Source: Pseudomonas fluorescens (GTDB lineage: Bacteria; Pseudomonadota; Gammaproteobacteria; Pseudomonadales; Pseudomonadaceae). From it: 64,000 nt of DNA. The notes beneath the pieces were generated by a model that saw only the letters and a list, made by a program, of their open reading frames with translations, was not told the DNA's origin and ran no database searches. The position numbers and the translations under genes were made by a program. Position 1 is the stretch's first letter. Every line of letters starts with the position of its first letter. Positions 60,632 to 64,000 of the stretch are shown in pieces. The stretch covers positions 124,001-188,000 of the forward strand of contig NZ_CABVHJ010000011.1 of assembly GCF_902497745.1 (NCBI RefSeq), given 5' to 3'.

Positions 60632-61435
60632 ATGTCTAACCAAGGGCCGCTGAATTTCGATCCCCCGAGAGTCATCGGTGTAGAAGATGCCGATATTGAC
60701 CCGGACGGATATATCCCGCTGGATTTGTTACTGGCAGGAATCGACGTGGTCATTCCCCTGTGGCCCAGTTACGCAACGCTGCCTGATGATAGGGATATTT
60801 TAACGGTTTACTTTGATCAGCCAGGTCAGCCGCTGGTCAAGATCGAAAATACTTACACAGCAGCGGACATCCAGCCAGAATTTATTATTCGTATCAATGC
60901 GAGCTATCTGCAGGTTAACGGCGTTGGTCAGTTGCGCTACGAGGTTTTGGATACTGCGGATCAACTCTCAAGGTCAGATCCTCGCAATCTTACAATTGAT
61001 CACATCCCCATTCCACGTGATCTCGATGAGCCGGATTGCCCCGATAAAGATTTCCATGGATATCTGAACTGCGACACAGATCCGCCTTTATGGGAGGGCG
61101 TTAGAGTATCTGTTCCGCCCTTGCCGGGATTCAAGGTTGGAGATCGAGTTGAGGTGCTTTGGCGAGGTTATCCAAGTTTGAACGGAAGTGATTTGGAGTA
61201 CGTGAGGGCTCGTAAGAAAAGTATCCGTTTTCCACTAAGCGAGAATGATATAAAAGACGGATATTCGCTGGTGATCGAGCCTTACGACGTTCATATAAAG
61301 CCCATGGTGAAGAATGCCTCAGCGGTCGTTCAATATCGAATTTTTCGTGGCCGGAGACTTGTTGGGGTCTCCAAAGTCACAGTGGTTAAAATCGATCGAA
61401 TAGTTGTTGGTGAGGAACTTCCATGCGGGCCGTAA
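60632..61435 (+). CDS. Beta-repeat protein (267 aa), function unknown
   Basis: A 267-residue acidic protein without signal peptide. It has two beta-rich units: residues about 20-120 (VVIPLWPSYATLPDDRDILTVYFD .. FIIRINASYLQVNGVGQLRYEVLD) and about 145-255 (VRVSVPPLPGFKVGDRVEVLWRGYPS .. VVQYRIFRGRRLVGVSKVTVV). The GD.V.V.W.G and V.YR.F.G patterns are those of the repeat proteins at 724 and 44241. By eye it is AT-richer than its neighbours. Probably the first gene of a unit with 61523, preceded by the shared palindrome. Confidence 0.7.
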   Translation: MSNQGPLNFDPPRVIGVEDADIDPDGYIPLDLLLAGIDVVIPLWPSYATLPDDRDILTVYFDQPGQPLVKIENTYTAADIQPEFIIRINASYLQVNGVGQLRYEVLDTADQLSRSDPRNLTIDHIPIPRDLDEPDCPDKDFHGYLNCDTDPPLWEGVRVSVPPLPGFKVGDRVEVLWRGYPSLNGSDLEYVRARKKSIRFPLSENDIKDGYSLVIEPYDVHIKPMVKNASAVVQYRIFRGRRLVGVSKVTVVKIDRIVVGEELPCGP

Positions 61436-61522
61436 AGTATGGAGTGACAGTGGTCAGTAATAAACGCGTGATAACCAAGTGACTAGAAGATTTTCCTGAT
61501 ATGCAAACGTATGGAGAGAATC

Positions 61523-63568
61523 ATGAACGCTATAGTTAAAAGGGCACACCTGTCCAGGCTGGCGGCGCTGAAAGCAAGGTCCACCGTGCATAATGCTGTT
61601 GATGCAGACCCGCCAGAGGCTGTTAAATTTCCTGCGCAAACACTACTTCCTGATCTGCGCATCCCGATTGCTTCTCTTAACGGTGATTTGGATTATGTGG
61701 TACCAAAGCCGGCAAGTGAGGACGACGATGATGCGTTTCAACCACAGATTCGAAGAGCAGGTACGACGCCGTGGCTGGACGTTGTTGATTTAGCTGATCC
61801 AGACCATCCGTTTATTATTCCCGGTGCGATCTCTGGTCGAGACTGGACGGTGCCTTACAAGATTCGACGCAGCTTGTTTAGAGAGGAGCTCACGCCTGAA
61901 ACGCCTACCCAATGGGAGTTCCGATATGTTTTCTTTTCTGGCGGTATTAATGATGTTGCATCCGGTACCGCTACCTTCGCCATCGATCTTACACCGCCCT
62001 ACAAAGTAAAAAACCCGCCCTCCGACCGAACCCCCGGAGCGCCTACATGGCCTGCCGATTTAGGGCCGAGTGTTCCCATTGATGAAGCCTACCTCGAAGG
62101 CAAAACCCATATCATCGTCAAGCCCGTGATTCCCGCAAACTACGATGTAACTGACGTTTACAGATTTTTCTTCGGGACTGCACCGGATCCCGGCCGCGAT
62201 ACTCCCGTGTTTAATGATGTACTGTCGACGGCTCAGGAAGCTGCAATTCCAGTCAAAGTGTTTGTCGATGCCGCTGAAGGACCTAATCAGCTTATTTATG
62301 TGTCCAAAGATCTGCCGGGAAATGAAGGGCGCCGATCAAACTTCAGTCAGCGTACCGTTCAACATGCCAAGGATCCCGATCCCGGTACGGTGGTGCCACC
62401 GATTGTCACGCTGGCAAACGGTACCAATGGCGACAACTTGATCGATCTCGCAGACACTCAGTTTGATCCTCAAGGTGTAGAGTTCAAGGTCAAAGTTCCT
62501 ACTCCCAATGCTCCAGCGGATACAATTGCCGGCTTCTGGGCGGGGCAAGAGGCAGGCGCCGAACAGCGCGTGGGTACCAATACCGAACTGACGTTTTACG
62601 CCCCCTATGATCTGGTCAAGCAGGCATACGGCGATACCGATGGCATCGTTAAAACCAATGTCAGTTTCAATATGTTTCGTGGTGCCCGTCAGTTGGCTGA
62701 CTCAAACGTTGAAATCGATGTTGATATTTCATATATCGGTCCGGATCCAATAACCATTGGTCTGGACGCGCCAACGCTGGAAACAACGGCGGGTACTGAC
62801 AACGCAATCGAGGAGGGTGATTACGGAGATGAAGCCATTACTGCGACTATCAAACTTTTTGCTGCCCCACCGACAGAAGAAGGTTGGCTGATCGATCTGT
62901 TTTATGACGACATCCAGATTGGCGATCCCATTGCGTTAACAACAGGTCAAGAGGGCACGGACATAACTCGTGTCATTCCGTGGTCTGTTATTCAAAAGCA
63001 GGAAAGTGGGCCCAACAAGGTTCTACGGTATACCCTCTACACTCCGGGCGCGAACAACCCAACTCCGTCGAGACCGAGGGATATCCGGGTCGATCCATTC
63101 CCGATTGAAATGGCTGCGCCGATAATAATGGGGCTGGCGGGGGCGGTAAGAAGGATTGGATGCTCCACCTTGAACTTCCCTACGGAGACTATCCCAAATG
63201 ATGGCACCGCGAGACGAAATCTGCTCGTTCGTGTAATGCCCAATACGTATACGGTCGATGGTGAAACCATTACTTTGAAGTATCAGGCATTTGAACAGGC
63301 GGACCCGCCGCAACCTATTCCCGGTACTGATGCAACGTCGACTTACCCAATCTCGGGGACATTTCCACCCGATGGTGTGATTATCAATATTGGTGATTAC
63401 GATGAAGATTTCAAGCCGGCTCATATGCAAGTTGCCAGAGTGACTTATTCCATTTCCCGCGGTGCCGGTACTCCGACACCGGACTCGCTGCCTGCTGTGA
63501 ACACACTGGATCTGGATGACAGTCAAGGTCGTTTTTGTGAGGAATTTATTCCCGTTCCAAGTCCATGA
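61523..63568 (+). CDS. Large beta-repeat protein (681 aa), function unknown
   Basis: A 681-residue acidic protein with no signal peptide or membrane helices. It has several beta-rich units with patterns such as IDEAYLEGKTHIIVKPVIPANYDVTDVYRFFFG, VEFKVKVPTPNAPADTIAGFW and RNLLVRVMPNTYTVDGETITLKYQAF, each ending in a Y/S.SRG or F.MFRGAR segment. The start at 61523 is preferred to ATG 61511 because the ggaga site lies between them. It is 87 bases after the 60632 gene and probably co-transcribed. AT-richer than the surrounding core genes. Cytoplasmic, structural or secreted by a non-Sec route; nothing decides this. Confidence 0.7.
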   Translation: MNAIVKRAHLSRLAALKARSTVHNAVDADPPEAVKFPAQTLLPDLRIPIASLNGDLDYVVPKPASEDDDDAFQPQIRRAGTTPWLDVVDLADPDHPFIIPGAISGRDWTVPYKIRRSLFREELTPETPTQWEFRYVFFSGGINDVASGTATFAIDLTPPYKVKNPPSDRTPGAPTWPADLGPSVPIDEAYLEGKTHIIVKPVIPANYDVTDVYRFFFGTAPDPGRDTPVFNDVLSTAQEAAIPVKVFVDAAEGPNQLIYVSKDLPGNEGRRSNFSQRTVQHAKDPDPGTVVPPIVTLANGTNGDNLIDLADTQFDPQGVEFKVKVPTPNAPADTIAGFWAGQEAGAEQRVGTNTELTFYAPYDLVKQAYGDTDGIVKTNVSFNMFRGARQLADSNVEIDVDISYIGPDPITIGLDAPTLETTAGTDNAIEEGDYGDEAITATIKLFAAPPTEEGWLIDLFYDDIQIGDPIALTTGQEGTDITRVIPWSVIQKQESGPNKVLRYTLYTPGANNPTPSRPRDIRVDPFPIEMAAPIIMGLAGAVRRIGCSTLNFPTETIPNDGTARRNLLVRVMPNTYTVDGETITLKYQAFEQADPPQPIPGTDATSTYPISGTFPPDGVIINIGDYDEDFKPAHMQVARVTYSISRGAGTPTPDSLPAVNTLDLDDSQGRFCEEFIPVPSP

Positions 63569-63576
63569 TGGGTAAT

Positions 63577-63616
63577 TGTGGGGGGGGCGATCGCAAAGTT
63601 TGTGACCGCCTCCCCC
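63577..63616 (+). terminator. GC-rich hairpin after the repeat gene
   Basis: A GGGGGGCG stretch can pair with CGCCTCCCCC across a loop of about 20 bases directly after the stop at 63568. There is no T-run, so it is a weak terminator or transcript-end structure. Confidence 0.4.
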
Positions 63617-63776
63617 GGTTACTGACATCTGGTATTCAATCTTCTAGCCCAAAAGAGTTTTCGCCAACTAACTGAGGATAAGTCCTACATAAATTTATGA
63701 GTCTTCTCTATAGCCTTGCGCCCCTCCAGGAATGGCTACGACTGCCATTTCACCAGTCAGACAGCAGGTATTCACT

Positions 63777-64000
63777 ATGCGGGGTAAGTCATTGTCGGGT
63801 CCAGGCCGTTTGCGGCGTTACATAGTTTTCAGCCCTTCGTTGTTGGCAATTTTGAGTGCCTGCGCCAGCGCGGCTCCGGTCGTGGGCCGCGAGGAAACAG
63901 TAAACGGTGGCACGCCGGAACGATGGGACCTTTCCCAGAACGCCACGCTGACGGTCAACGGCGCGCAAACGCTAGCCATCAACTCTGAAAATTCCACGTT
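63777..64000 (+). CDS. Autotransporter-like exported protein, N-terminal part (runs off right edge)
   Basis: The frame opens at ATG 63777 (an in-frame ATG at 63732 has a poorer ribosome site) and stays open to the window end. It encodes a basic start, a hydrophobic signal segment (YIVFSPSLLAILSACASAA) and then VNGGTPERWDLSQNATLTVNGAQTLAINSE. The last part looks like the first turns of a beta-helix passenger domain of type V (autotransporter) proteins. A beta-barrel would lie outside the window. It follows the two repeat proteins on the same strand, about 210 bases away, so linkage to them is only positional. Confidence 0.65.
   Translation, partial: MRGKSLSGPGRLRRYIVFSPSLLAILSACASAAPVVGREETVNGGTPERWDLSQNATLTVNGAQTLAINSENST

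Overview
The window reads as a chromosomal segment of a Pseudomonas of the fluorescens group. This rests on the gacA-uvrC-pgsA-tRNA(Gly, Cys, Leu) block, a TTG-started gacA, an MvaU-type H-NS protein, the 2-ketogluconate (kgu/ptxS) cluster, and several fluorescens-type REP doublets. Most genes are well spaced, GC-rich and have clear Shine-Dalgarno sequences. No CRISPR array, rRNA, intact prophage or insertion sequence was seen.

Layout: 1-3.4 kb holds the 5' part of a secreted lipase, a repeat protein broken by one in-frame stop, and a class I DAHP synthase preceded by what looks like an aromatic amino acid attenuator. From 3.5 to 8.5 kb come a nitrilase-family amidohydrolase, a GNAT enzyme, gacA, uvrC, pgsA and three tRNAs. 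From 8.6 to 10.2 kb is a low-information patch of small hypothetical genes and hairpins beside the tRNAs. From 10.2 to 20.6 kb are an ABC-F ATPase, a type IB topoisomerase, modABC with a ModE-like operator, a nitronate monooxygenase, a large Gly/Tyr/Trp-rich exported protein and a quinone-oxidoreductase-like enzyme. From 20.6 to 23.2 kb is an alkylation-repair cluster (2OG oxygenase, alkB, ada). From 23.2 to 25.3 kb are small conserved proteins and lipoproteins.

From 25.5 to 40.7 kb are galU, gor, a divergent KfrA-like/tyrosine recombinase pair, ahpC-ahpF, a TIR-bounded intergenic repeat, gloA, mvaU, an EAL phosphodiesterase, a LysR/EamA pair, hpd, a REP doublet and rarD. From 40.7 to 51.9 kb are an acyltransferase-SGNH protein, an aldo/keto reductase, a large beta-repeat protein, a LysR/VOC pair, a second TIR-bounded repeat, and a glycerate/sugar-acid module (MFS transporter, CdaR-type regulator, glycerate kinase). 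From 52 to 60.4 kb are a chemoreceptor, an AruH-like transaminase and the kguE-K-T-D operon with its regulator ptxS and two PtxS operators. The right end (60.6-64 kb) carries two more beta-repeat proteins and the start of an autotransporter-like exported protein.

The observations I rate highest are: (i) one identical lux-box-like palindrome in front of two separate beta-repeat protein loci; (ii) an alkylation-response cluster whose Ada has lost three of its four zinc cysteines, with a shared candidate operator in front of both transcription units; (iii) a leader-peptide attenuator in front of the DAHP synthase; and (iv) two intergenic elements with matching terminal inverted repeats and internal tandem units. 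Functions are inferred from sequence patterns only; no database search was run.
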